Source: Flavobacteriales bacterium | GTDB taxonomy: Bacteria > Bacteroidota > Bacteroidia > Flavobacteriales_F > PHOS-HE28 | Assembly: GCA_016710685.1 (NCBI GenBank) | Contig: JADJVC010000001.1 | Span: 124,001 to 188,000, forward strand | DNA length: 64,000 nucleotides | Direction of reading: 5' to 3' | Part shown: in pieces, positions 35,247-43,456 of the stretch | Layout of the letters: each line of letters starts with the position of its first letter | Numbering within the stretch: position 1 is the first letter of the stretch | The notes under the pieces: generated by a model | The model's database searches: none | The model's input: only the letters and a program-made list of their open reading frames with translations | Told to the model about the DNA's origin: nothing | Translations under genes and position numbers: made by a program

Positions 35247-36872
35247 ATGAACCGATTTACTCTCGCTTTCGCTTGCGCTATCCCCTTCAGTCTTTCCGCC
35301 CAGACCAATACCCCGAAGATCGCATTGCAAACCTGGGCTACCGGGTTGACCAGGCCGGTTTATATCACCAATGCCGGGGACGATCGCCTATTTCTAGTGC
35401 AGCGCCAAGGGGTGGTCAAGATCATAACTGACAGCATGCAAGTGGCAACGACCCCTTTCCTGGACATCACCTTCGAGGTGAACAGCAGCGGAAGCGTAGG
35501 GGATGAACAGGGCCTGCTCAGCATTGTCTTTGATCCGGGATATGCTTCCAACGGGTTCTTCTACGCATACTATATCAACGGTAGCGGAAGCGGCACCAGC
35601 CGCATTTCGCGTTTCCAAGTGAGTGACGACCCGAATGTGGCCGATGTTTCCAGCGAAGTGGTGTTGTATACCCGCGCTCAGCCCTATACCAACCACAACG
35701 GAGGCTGCCTGCAGTTCGGACCGGACGGCTACCTGTACTGTGGATTCGGCGATGGTGGGTCGTTCAACGACCCGCAAAGCAACGGACAGAATTTGTCCAC
35801 GGCATTGGGATCCATGATCCGACTGGATGTTTCCGCCCACGATTCCACTTACACCATTCCGCCGACAAATCCCTTCGTGAATACCACCGACACGCTCCCG
35901 GAGATCTGGGCAAGCGGACTGCGGAACCCTTGGCGTTATTCCTTCGATCGGCTCTCGGGCGACTTATGGATCGGGGATGTGGGCCAAGGCGCTTGGGAGG
36001 AGTTGGATTTCTGGCCTGCGGGCGACAACAGCGGTCCGAACTTCGGGTGGCGCTGCCGTGAAGGTCTGGTGGCCACGCCGGGTATCTCACAGACCGGCTG
36101 CGGCGAAGCGGCTGACTACGATTCTCCCATTGCGGTGTTCAACCACACCAACCAGAACTGGTGCTCCATCATCGGCGGCTACGTGTACCGCGGAGCTAGC
36201 TTCCCGCACCTATACGGCAGGTACATCTTCACCGACTATTGCGCCGGCGACTTCCTCTCCAGCACTCCCGAAGGCCAACTGGACACCTTATTGATGACCA
36301 CCACCGCCGGCTATTCCGCTTTTGGCGAGGACATGGCAGGGGAGATGTACGTGGTTGACGTTAGTGGAGGCACTGTGAAAAAGATCGTGGACGCCTGCCC
36401 CATGGACGACCCGCAGATCAACTTCGATGGCACCACGCTATATAGCAGCGACGCTACCACTTGGCAGTGGTACTTGGACGGAACTGCCGTTACCGGTGCC
36501 ACCGGGCAAACCTTAGATCCACAAGTAGATGGTACCTATACCGTGCAGGCCGGATTCGGCGCACCTTGCGAATTGTTCTCCGAGCCGTTGGTCGTGATCA
36601 TTTCGGAAATTCACACTACGGGTACCAATGTACCCGTAATTTTCCCGCAACCGGCAACGGACCGCCTGCACCTGCGCGCCGCCACACCGAACAGTAACGG
36701 TTCAAGCATTGAATTGCTCGATGCCGCAGGCCGTATGGTACGTTCGTTGGAATGGCCTGCTGGCGCTTTGGAATTCACCTTCAGCGTTGCAGGGCTTGCG
36801 CCGGGTACCTACATACTCCGCGGCACCTCCGCCGGTGGAACATGGCGACAGGCCGTGGAAGTGGCGCGGTAA
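35247..36872 (+). CDS. PQQ-dependent sugar dehydrogenase (HHIP-like) with T9SS sorting domain, copy 1
   Basis: 541 residues. Signal peptide (M-N-R-F-T-L then L-S-A-Q). Residues about 25-390 form a six-bladed beta-propeller of the soluble glucose dehydrogenase/HHIP type: N-H-N-G-G (catalytic-type His), F-G-P-D-G-Y-L-Y, G-L-R-N-P-W-R-Y-S-F-D, D-V-G-Q, N-F-G-W and G-G-Y-V-Y-R-G. A C-P-M-D linker, an Ig-like segment and a T9SS type A tail (I-F-P-Q-P-A-T-D-R-L then G-T-Y-I-L-R-G) follow. Family enzymes oxidise aldoses with PQQ; this one should be exported by the type IX system. ATG 35247 is chosen for the signal peptide. Confidence 0.9.
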   Translation: MNRFTLAFACAIPFSLSAQTNTPKIALQTWATGLTRPVYITNAGDDRLFLVQRQGVVKIITDSMQVATTPFLDITFEVNSSGSVGDEQGLLSIVFDPGYASNGFFYAYYINGSGSGTSRISRFQVSDDPNVADVSSEVVLYTRAQPYTNHNGGCLQFGPDGYLYCGFGDGGSFNDPQSNGQNLSTALGSMIRLDVSAHDSTYTIPPTNPFVNTTDTLPEIWASGLRNPWRYSFDRLSGDLWIGDVGQGAWEELDFWPAGDNSGPNFGWRCREGLVATPGISQTGCGEAADYDSPIAVFNHTNQNWCSIIGGYVYRGASFPHLYGRYIFTDYCAGDFLSSTPEGQLDTLLMTTTAGYSAFGEDMAGEMYVVDVSGGTVKKIVDACPMDDPQINFDGTTLYSSDATTWQWYLDGTAVTGATGQTLDPQVDGTYTVQAGFGAPCELFSEPLVVIISEIHTTGTNVPVIFPQPATDRLHLRAATPNSNGSSIELLDAAGRMVRSLEWPAGALEFTFSVAGLAPGTYILRGTSAGGTWRQAVEVAR

Positions 36873-36907
36873 ACGCCGTTAGGTTCGTTAGGTCGATCCA
36901 ATCGAAA

Positions 36908-36949
36908 GAAATGTGGGCCGGGCCTGTTATTGCCTGGCCTTCGCATTTC
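36908..36949 (+). terminator. Imperfect hairpin between the two paralogues
   Basis: GAAATG ... GGCCGGGC, loop CTGTTATT, GCCTGGCC ... CATTTC, followed 5 nt later by ATTTTTA. Likely terminator of copy 1. Confidence 0.55.
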
Positions 36950-37058
36950 CCGGATTTTTAGTAGGAAATTGAACCTGCTGTCTCAATGATCTTTCGAGGC
37001 AACTTCAGAACGGGTCATCCAGAATTCTCACACAGGGACCCTGCGTTGGGATCGTTGG

Positions 37059-37066
37059 TAACTTTG
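37059..37066 (+). promoter_or_regulatory. -7 box TAACTTTG for second paralogue
   Basis: Exact TAnnTTTG, followed by CATCCCG and located 33 nt before the ATG at 37100. Confidence 0.55.
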
Positions 37067-37099
37067 CATCCCGCTGAGAGCGTATCCCTTCAAAGACCC

Positions 37100-38714
37100 A
37101 TGAGCCGCATTTTTTCGTTAGCCGCAATAGCGTTTCCACTATTCCTTGTTGCCCAAGAAAATCCTACTCGCATAGCGTTGCAGACATGGGCCAGCGGGTT
37201 TGATCGCCCTGTCTACGCCACTCACGCGGGAGACAACAGGCTGTTTGTGGTGGAGCAACTCGGGATGATCAAAATAGTAACTGACAGTAATACGGTGCTT
37301 GCCACTCCATTTCTGGACATTACGGATCAGGTCCACAGCGGTGGCAATGAGCAAGGGTTGCTAGGCTTGGCTTTTGACCCCGACTATGGCACCAACGGAT
37401 ATTTCTACGTGTACTTCATCCGGGGCTTCAGCTTTGGTTCCAGCAGGATCGCACGTTTTCCAAGTGAGCGCGACCCCAACGTAGCGGATCCGGCCTCGCA
37501 AGTTAATTTTCGACCTGCCCCAACTCAACAGCAACCACAACGGTGGCTGCTTACAATTCGGACCGGACGGATACCTCTATTTCGGCTGGGGCGATGGTGG
37601 CGGGGCGAACGATCCGCCCAACAGCGGCCAAGACCTCTCCACAGTGTTCGGCTCAATGATGCGCATTGACGTTTCGCAACACAACGATACCTTCCTGATC
37701 CCGCCCACAAATCCGTTCGTGGACGCTACGGATACACTGCCTCAGATCTGGGCAAGCGGCCTGCGCAACCCGTGGCGGTTCAGCTTCGACCGCCAAACCG
37801 GCGACTTGTGGATCGCGGATGTGGGACAAAACCTATGGGAAGAATTGGACTTTTGGCCCGCAGGGGACAACAGTGGCCCCAACTTTGGCTGGCGCTGCCG
37901 CGAAGGACTGTCCACCAATGAAGATGTTGACCAAACGGTTTGCGGAGCAGCTGAGGACTACGTTTCGCCCATTGCCGTGTTCAATCATGCGGACCAAGGC
38001 TGGTGCTCCATTATTGGGGGAAATGTTTATCGTGGCGAGACCTACCCGCACCTTTTCGGAAAATACATTTTCACCGATTATTGCAACGGCGATTTCCTCA
38101 CCAGCACACCAACCGGGCAATTGGACACCTTGCTGCAAAGTCCGCTTCCGGGCAATTCAGCATTTGCTGAAGATGCCAACGGCGAGCTTTATGTGGTGAA
38201 CGTGGAATTCGGAACCATTAAAAAAATTGTGGATGCTTGCCCCATGGACGCTCCTGAGATCACCTTTGATGGTCAGCAGCTGAGCAGCAATGACGCCGAG
38301 ACTTGGCAATGGTATTTGGACGGCGAGGCCATTTCGGAAGCCAATGGCCAAACACTGGAACCGCTTGTGAACGGCGTTTATACCGTACTGGCCGGTTACG
38401 GTGTTCCTTGCGAATTGTTCTCCACACCCTTGGCTGTGATCGTTACGGGTTTGCACAGCACTGGAGCGGATGTTCCAGTGATCTACCCACAACCGGCAAG
38501 CGATCGCTTGCACATGCGCGTCGCCGTGGCCCAAGCAAACGCTTCGCGGATCGACCTGGTCGACGTTATGGGCCGTATTGTGCATACTTCACAATGGCCA
38601 GCTGGTGTGTCGGAATACTCTATAAACGTAGCGGACCTATCACCAGGAAGCTACATCGTACGCGGAACCGGCAACGGCAGAAATTGGCGGCAGGTCGTGG
38701 ATGTAGCGCGTTGA
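37100..38714 (+). CDS. PQQ-dependent sugar dehydrogenase with T9SS sorting domain, copy 2 (frameshifted)
   Basis: About 537 residues if one indel is corrected. It parallels copy 1 along its length: N-terminal R-I-A-L-Q-T-W-A-S-G-F-D-R-P-V-Y, propeller motifs N-H-N-G-G, G-L-R-N-P-W-R-F-S-F-D and N-F-G-W, then C-P-M-D, Ig-like segment and T9SS tail (I-Y-P-Q-P-A-S-D-R-L to G-S-Y-I-V-R-G). The frame breaks at GTTAATTTTCG (37502-37512), where removing one A restores V-I-F-D-L-P-Q-L-N-S-N-H-N-G-G. A short segment near 37455-37470 (F-P-S-E-R against F-Q-V-S-D in copy 1) suggests another compensating pair. A tandem duplicate of copy 1. Confidence 0.85.
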
Positions 38715-38730
38715 CATCAACCACAACGAA

Positions 38731-40026
38731 ATGGAACGAATGCCCGAAAAGGCCACTACCGCCGAATGCCTGTGCATCGGCGATGAGCTGTTGATCGGCC
38801 AAACGGTGAACACCAATGCGGCCTGGATGGGAGAACAGCTCAGCCTCATCGGCATTCGTCCTGTGCTTACCCGCGTGGTGGGAGACAATCCGGAGCGTAT
38901 CCGTGAAGCCTTGAGTACCGCCACCGCTGACGTGGTCCTGATCACCGGGGGGCTGGGGCCGACAAAGGATGACATCACTAAGCACGTGCTCAGTGATTTC
39001 TTCGGCATGAAGCTCGTCCACCATCCCGCCGTGGAAGCGCATATCACTGCACTGTTCACCCGCATGGGCCGCGATCCCCGCGAAGTGAAACAGGCGGACC
39101 TCGCCCAAGCCATGCTGCCTGCTGATTGCACGGTGCTGCCGAATGAGCTCGGCACGGCTAGTGGAATGTGGTTCGACCGCGCGGGGCGTGTCTTCGTTTC
39201 CATGCCAGGAGTGCCTTACGAAATGGAAGGCCTGATGACTGCTTCAGTGTTGCCCAAACTCAAAGAGCGATTCCGCCCGGCAAACATTCTCCACCGCACC
39301 ATAAAGACCACCGGGATGGGGGAGACCCAGCTCGCACAACGCATCGCCGATTGGGAAACGGGACTGGCATTGGACGATGTGGCGTTGGCCTACTTGCCCT
39401 CTCCAGGCCTGGTGAAATTGCGCCTTTCCACCTACGCCGGCTTAGATCCGGAAGAAGCACGCGAGCGAATTGATAGACAAGCGGCTGCCTTGTACAAACT
39501 GGTGCCTGAGCTGATCTACGGGGAAGGGCGGCTGCGGCTGGAAGAAGCCATTGGCCTGTTGCTGAAAGAACGCGGGTATACGCTGGCCTTGGCCGAAAGC
39601 TGCACCGGGGGCTACCTCAGCCACTTGGTGACCTCGGTTCCCGGGAGCTCCGCGTATTACATCGGCGGTGTAGTGAGTTACGCCAACGCCGTGAAAATGG
39701 TGGAACTCGGCATTCCCAGTGACATGCTGGAATTGAACGGAGCAGTGAGCAAACCCGTGGTTGAGCGCATGGCGGAAGGGGTGAGGCAGGCGCTGCGCAG
39801 CGATTGGGCGGTGGCCACAACCGGTGTAGCAGGCCCGGAAGGCGGCACCCCCGAAAAGCCCGTGGGCACCGTATGGTTGGCGGTAGCCGGGCCCGACGGC
39901 GTTACCTCCAGCGTGGGCGTTTTCATGGGTACCCGGCCGCTGGTGATCCGCCGTTCAGCCATAGCCGCGCTCAACATGTTGCGTAAGCGGTTATTGAAGG
40001 CTCAAAAGGCAGTTCCGCAGCTTTAA
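38731..40026 (+). CDS. cinA: CinA family protein (NMN deamidase / competence-damage protein)
   Basis: 431 residues, two domains. The N-terminal MoaB/MogA-like domain (COG1058) has G-D-E-L-L-I-G, T-G-G-L-G-P-T-x-D-D and M-P-G-V-P-Y-E-M. The C-terminal CinA domain (PncC-type) has A-E-S-C-T-G-G, V-S-Y-A-N and T-T-G-V-A-G-P-E-G-G. CinA hydrolyses nicotinamide mononucleotide to nicotinic acid mononucleotide and ADP-ribose in the pyridine nucleotide salvage cycle. ATG 38731 follows the paralogue stop by 16 nt; no promoter box was found, so read-through from upstream is possible. rpmB follows. Confidence 0.95.
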   Translation: MERMPEKATTAECLCIGDELLIGQTVNTNAAWMGEQLSLIGIRPVLTRVVGDNPERIREALSTATADVVLITGGLGPTKDDITKHVLSDFFGMKLVHHPAVEAHITALFTRMGRDPREVKQADLAQAMLPADCTVLPNELGTASGMWFDRAGRVFVSMPGVPYEMEGLMTASVLPKLKERFRPANILHRTIKTTGMGETQLAQRIADWETGLALDDVALAYLPSPGLVKLRLSTYAGLDPEEARERIDRQAAALYKLVPELIYGEGRLRLEEAIGLLLKERGYTLALAESCTGGYLSHLVTSVPGSSAYYIGGVVSYANAVKMVELGIPSDMLELNGAVSKPVVERMAEGVRQALRSDWAVATTGVAGPEGGTPEKPVGTVWLAVAGPDGVTSSVGVFMGTRPLVIRRSAIAALNMLRKRLLKAQKAVPQL

Positions 40027-40027
40027 G

Positions 40028-40056
40028 TTGCAGGTCCAGCTTTTTCATTACTTTCG
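40028..40056 (+). promoter_or_regulatory. Promoter for rpmB: TTG -18 bp- TACTTTCG
   Basis: TTG at 40028-40030 and TACTTTCG at 40049-40056, followed by CAGCCCG. Spacing fits the Bacteroidota -33/-7 pattern; start codon 20 nt downstream. Confidence 0.5.
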
Positions 40057-40076
40057 CAGCCCGAAAAAACAGCGCC

Positions 40077-40316
40077 ATGTCACGCATTTGCCAGATCACC
40101 GGAAAACACGTCGTAACCGGTAACGCCGTAAGCCACTCCAACCGCAAGACCCGTCGCACCTTTGCGCCGAACCTGCAGGACCGCAAGTATTTCATCCCGG
40201 AGGAGAACCGCACCGTGAGCCTCCGTGTGAGCGCCGCAGGCATGCGAACCATTACTAAGATCGGCATTGTGGAAGCACTGAAACGTGCGAAGGCCAAAGG
40301 CTTTTTGAACGCCTGA
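40077..40316 (+). CDS. rpmB: 50S ribosomal protein L28
   Basis: 79 residues, full length; R-I-C-Q-I-T-G-K and N-A-V-S-H-S-N-R-K-T-R-R-T-F are the L28 signature, with T-K-I-G-I-V-E-A near the C terminus. The protein lies in the large ribosomal subunit. It has its own promoter and a strong terminator directly after, so it is monocistronic here. In many Bacteroidota rpmB is followed by rpmG and a small DUF4295 gene; neither follows in this window. Confidence 0.98.
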   Translation: MSRICQITGKHVVTGNAVSHSNRKTRRTFAPNLQDRKYFIPEENRTVSLRVSAAGMRTITKIGIVEALKRAKAKGFLNA

Positions 40317-40337
40317 ACGGAATCATTCCGTAAAAAA

Positions 40338-40366
40338 GCGCCGAGGCAAAGCCTCGGCGCTTTTTT
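40338..40366 (+). terminator. Rho-independent terminator after rpmB
   Basis: Stem GCGCCGAGGC / GCCTCGGCGC, AAA loop, followed by TTTTTT and preceded by AAAAAA (bidirectional form). Confidence 0.95.
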
Positions 40367-40379
40367 AGTTTTGCACGGA

Positions 40380-40387
40380 TAGCTTTG
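40380..40387 (+). promoter_or_regulatory. -7 box TAGCTTTG abutting the PAP2 start codon
   Basis: Exact TAnnTTTG, then GGCC, then the ATG at 40392. The same layout (TAGTTTTG-GGCC-ATG) is found at mnmH. Confidence 0.55.
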
Positions 40388-40391
40388 GGCC

Positions 40392-41045
40392 ATGCGCAAC
40401 AAGGCTGTACTTCCCTTTTTGGCCATGGCCGTGGTGTTAGCCTTACCAGCGCTGTGGGCTGTGGCAGTATCCACACATCTTGCGCTTCATCAACAAATAC
40501 ACCAATGGCACCCCGCTTGGGCGGATCAGGCCATGCCTTGGATCACTGAAGGAGCCAATGGATGGGTACCTGCAGTGTTGGCGATCGCACTACTTTGGCA
40601 TTCCTGGCGGGCGTTCCTGATGATGGGACTTAGTACCCTTCTTGGCTCCTTGGCCGTACAGTCCCTGAAGCACTTCATTTTTTCGCATATGGACAGGCCC
40701 GCGGCCTTTCTGGCCGAAATGCCCGGTCTGCATTTGGTCCCCGGCGTTGAACTGCATAGCAGTTTCAGCTTCCCCAGCGGCCATTCCACGACGGCTTTCG
40801 GAATGTGCTTCGCATTGGCCGTAGTTTGGGGCAAGCGCGGCCCCGCAGTAGGTTTAGCGATAATCGCAGCTATTCTGGCTTTCTCCCGGGTGTACCTTTC
40901 TCAGCATTTCACCGAAGATGCCGTGGCCGGAGCGGCTTTGGGCACTTTTATCGGGTGGTTGGTTTACCGTCGCTTGTACCACGGCCCGCTTTCCCTGCAT
41001 ACCGGTTTGGACCGTTCACCCGTCCGGCACTATTCTTCGGAATAA
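40392..41045 (+). CDS. PAP2-type membrane phosphatase
   Basis: 217 residues with about six hydrophobic segments. The three phosphatase motifs of the PAP2 superfamily are present: K-x6-R-P as K-H-F-I-F-S-H-M-D-R-P, P-S-G-H as F-P-S-G-H-S-T-T, and S-R-x5-H-x3-D as S-R-V-Y-L-S-Q-H-F-T-E-D. Such enzymes dephosphorylate lipid phosphates (undecaprenyl pyrophosphate, phosphatidic acid or lipid A phosphates) on the periplasmic face. The final 16 nt overlap the convergent sugar dehydrogenase gene. The ATG is 4 nt behind an exact -7 box. Confidence 0.92.
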   Translation: MRNKAVLPFLAMAVVLALPALWAVAVSTHLALHQQIHQWHPAWADQAMPWITEGANGWVPAVLAIALLWHSWRAFLMMGLSTLLGSLAVQSLKHFIFSHMDRPAAFLAEMPGLHLVPGVELHSSFSFPSGHSTTAFGMCFALAVVWGKRGPAVGLAIIAAILAFSRVYLSQHFTEDAVAGAALGTFIGWLVYRRLYHGPLSLHTGLDRSPVRHYSSE

Positions 41046-42160
41046 GTGATCCGGTAGATCAGGTCTGCGGAGTCATCGCTTAGCAGCATGGACCCATCCG
41101 GCAATTCCTGTAAGGCCACTGGCCTTCCCCATGCGGTGTTGCCCTTTAGCCAGCCTTGCGCAAAGATCTCCGTAATGGCGGTGCCATCCGGCTGCGGCCA
41201 GGCCACGGCAACGCGGTAGCCCAATGGCGTAGTGCGGTTCCAACTGCCATGCTCAGCGATGAAGATGGCGTTCCGGTATTTCTCCGGGAACATGTTGCCC
41301 CGGTAAAACTTCATGCCCAGCGCCGCCACGTGAGGACCCAACAACACAGCGGGTGTCGTGTAATCCGCGCAGGATTTGCCTTTGCCGTATTCAGGGTCCA
41401 AAATGTCGCCTTGGTGGCAGAAGGGATAACCGAAATGCGCACCTTCCTTGGCTAAATGGTTCAATTCATCATTCGGTATGTCATCCCCGAGCATGTCGCG
41501 CCCGTTGTCGGTGAACCAAAGGCTACTGTCTTTCGGGTCCCAATCGAAGCCCACGCTGTTGCGCACTCCGCTGGCGATAATTTCCAGACCTGTGCCGTCC
41601 GGATTCATGCGCGTGATGGAAGCGAAGATGCTGTCTTCGCTCAGGCAATTGTTGCAAGCGGCACCTACAGGCACATAAAGTTTACCGTCCGGACCGAAGG
41701 CGATGTACTTCCAACCGTGATGGTCTTTGTCCGGGAAACAGGTGCAAACCGTGACCGGTGACGGAGGGTCCGCAAGATGGTCAGCTATGCCGGGCAACTT
41801 TACGATGCGGTCTACCGAGCTCACGAACAGGTCGCCGCCATGCATAGCAACGCCAACGGGCATATTCAGCTTGGTGGCAATGGTGAACAGGGTGTCCGCA
41901 TGTCCGTCATGGTCGAGATCGCGTAGTGCATAAACAGTACCGGCCTCACGGGAACCCACGTACAGCGTGCCATCTTCGCCTAAGCTCATGCCCCGCGCGT
42001 TCGGCACGTTTTCGGCGTAAACGGAAATCTTGAATCCCGGCGGTAGGGAAATGTCCTCCATACGCGGGTCGCCTGCAAAGAGCGTTGGCTGGCACACTCC
42101 GCCCAAGCTGAGCACGGCGGCCCATGGAACGAATGTGAGCAAACGCTGGCTAAAATTCAT
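41030..42160 (-). CDS. PQQ-dependent sugar dehydrogenase-like beta-propeller protein
   Basis: 376 residues. Signal-type N terminus (hydrophobic 10-30). Beta-propeller segments seen: N-A-R-G-M-S-L-G-E-D-G-T-L-Y-V-G, Y-I-A-F-G-P-D-G-K-L-Y-V, G-V-R-N-S-V-G-F-D-W-D-P, W-F-T-D-N-G-R and E-H-G-S-W-N-R. The D-L-D-H-D-G-H-A-D repeat resembles a calcium site. It belongs to the L-sorbosone/aldose dehydrogenase type; unlike the two tandem copies upstream it has no T9SS tail. Start ATG overlaps the stop of the universal stress protein gene by 4 nt, so the two are co-translated. Confidence 0.88.
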   Translation of the reverse strand: MNFSQRLLTFVPWAAVLSLGGVCQPTLFAGDPRMEDISLPPGFKISVYAENVPNARGMSLGEDGTLYVGSREAGTVYALRDLDHDGHADTLFTIATKLNMPVGVAMHGGDLFVSSVDRIVKLPGIADHLADPPSPVTVCTCFPDKDHHGWKYIAFGPDGKLYVPVGAACNNCLSEDSIFASITRMNPDGTGLEIIASGVRNSVGFDWDPKDSSLWFTDNGRDMLGDDIPNDELNHLAKEGAHFGYPFCHQGDILDPEYGKGKSCADYTTPAVLLGPHVAALGMKFYRGNMFPEKYRNAIFIAEHGSWNRTTPLGYRVAVAWPQPDGTAITEIFAQGWLKGNTAWGRPVALQELPDGSMLLSDDSADLIYRITYSEE

Positions 42161-42600
42161 GCGACTTTCGGTGTTGGAACTACAAGCACGGGGCGCGCAT
42201 CGGAGTGGATCACTTCATCACTGACGCTTCCGATGAAGGCCTTCGCCAAGCCGTGCCGCCCGTGGTTTCCCATCACCAGCAAGTCCACGTTCAGACGGTC
42301 TGCCTCATTCATGATCACCTCAACAGTGGGACCCATGATAAGCAGGGCTTGTGCGCTTGAACCTTGCTCGGTCAAGTCCGCCGCGAATCGCTGTAAACGG
42401 GAATGTTCCTCCCGCAATTCATCGGCACGCACATCCCGGATGTATTGCGGCCCGACTTCATAGCCCACAAGGTCGGGTTGGGGTGCCGCCACATGCAGCA
42501 ACCATAGCTTGGCTCCTGTGCATTTGGCCATACTGCCGGCCATGGCCAGCACTTTCTCCGTTCCGGCCTTCAGGTCCAAAGGCACGAGTATATTTTTCAT
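42157..42600 (-). CDS. Universal stress protein family
   Basis: 147 residues, a single Usp domain. Begins M-K-N-I-L-V-P-L-D and ends with the ATP-binding signature G-N-H-G-R-H-G-L-A-K-A-F-I-G-S-V-S-D-E-V (G-x2-G-x9-G-S form), so it probably binds ATP. Cytoplasmic. Upstream on the minus strand TATCTTTA resembles a -7 box. It heads a two-gene operon with the sugar dehydrogenase-like protein through an ATGA overlap. Confidence 0.93.
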   Translation of the reverse strand: MKNILVPLDLKAGTEKVLAMAGSMAKCTGAKLWLLHVAAPQPDLVGYEVGPQYIRDVRADELREEHSRLQRFAADLTEQGSSAQALLIMGPTVEVIMNEADRLNVDLLVMGNHGRHGLAKAFIGSVSDEVIHSDARPVLVVPTPKVA

Positions 42601-42678
42601 GTGACGGTGTCTGAACCCTAAAGATAACCCATTAGAGGCGATGTGCCCGGAAGAGTGCGGTGCCCAGCAGGAGTCCGC

Positions 42679-42705
42679 AAAAAAAAAATGGCGGCAGGAG
42701 CCGCC
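42679..42705 (-). terminator. Terminator after AT-hook gene
   Basis: On the minus strand GGCGGC-TCCT-GCCGCC followed by ATTTTTTTTTT; 22 nt after the AT-hook gene stop. Confidence 0.9.
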
Positions 42706-42727
42706 ATTTAGTTCGCGATAAGGAGGG

Positions 42728-43333
42728 TCAAGCCAACACTGGCTGCTCCTGTTCCGTGGTTAACACCAAACGGTCCAAGTGCTGTTTGCGCAGTTTGCCG
42801 CTGCTCTGGAAGAACCAATCCTTCAATCCGTAGTGATAGCCGCGACGCAGGCCGCTGTGGTGCGTGCCCAGCAACTTTTTCCGGCCGCTAAGCTTTTGCA
42901 ACGTGCGCGTCAGGAATGCCTCGACCTCTGCTTCGCTCAGCATAGGATGGTTCTTCTTAGCCCACGAAGTGGCCTGATCCATCAACTCCTCCTTCGGCAG
43001 TAAGCGCCCGGAGGTTTCAATGGCGTTGATGACCATGCTGTCCCATTCGTTCAATTCGCGGGCTTTACGCTCGCGCTTCTTAGGTCGGCCAACAGGACGT
43101 TTGTTCTTCGGCGCATCAGGGTTCTTGCGTGGACGGCCCGGTCCGCGCTTCGGCGTTCCATCGGCGTTCACTTTAGGAATTGCGGTTCCCTTTGGGGCGT
43201 TAACCTTGTTTTCCTTCAAGTCGCTGATCAAGCCACGTACGTTATCCAGTTGAAACGTTAGCCGCCGCCGCTCTGAACGGTAGTGGCTCAACAACTGGTC
43301 TATTTCCTTTTCATTAAGGCGTTTTTTCGCCAT
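42728..43333 (-). CDS. AT-hook DNA-binding protein
   Basis: 201 residues, strongly basic. Two AT-hook cores are seen: G-R-P-R-K at 66-70 within R-G-P-G-R-P-R-K and G-R-P-K-K at 82-86 within P-V-G-R-P-K-K, which bind the minor groove of AT-rich DNA. A helical N-terminal region (1-45) and a C-terminal winged-helix-like region (95-175, with L-P-K-E-E-L and H-S-G-L-R-R-G-Y-H-Y-G) flank them. Likely a nucleoid or regulatory protein. It has an exact promoter (TTTG, 22 bp, TAATTTTG) and a strong terminator, so it is monocistronic. Confidence 0.85.
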   Translation of the reverse strand: MAKKRLNEKEIDQLLSHYRSERRRLTFQLDNVRGLISDLKENKVNAPKGTAIPKVNADGTPKRGPGRPRKNPDAPKNKRPVGRPKKRERKARELNEWDSMVINAIETSGRLLPKEELMDQATSWAKKNHPMLSEAEVEAFLTRTLQKLSGRKKLLGTHHSGLRRGYHYGLKDWFFQSSGKLRKQHLDRLVLTTEQEQPVLA

Positions 43334-43375
43334 GGGATCGGTGTGTTTTTGTGGTTTGATGTATGTGGAGCGGTA

Positions 43376-43409
43376 CAAAATTACAAACTCCAGCACACGA
43401 AAGGCAAAT
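43376..43409 (-). promoter_or_regulatory. Promoter for AT-hook gene: TTTG -22 bp- TAATTTTG
   Basis: On the minus strand TTTG (43409-43406) and TAATTTTG (43383-43376), an exact -7 match with 22-bp spacing. Leader of about 40 nt. Confidence 0.65.
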
Positions 43410-43456
43410 AAGTTCTTGCCTCTTTGCCAATAATTCTTCCTTGGGACGGAGCGTGT

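Noticed and set aside
41030..41045. Convergent 16-nt overlap of PAP2 and sugar dehydrogenase genes as an antisense regulatory device
   Set aside because: Short convergent overlaps are common in compact genomes and nothing else supports a regulatory role.
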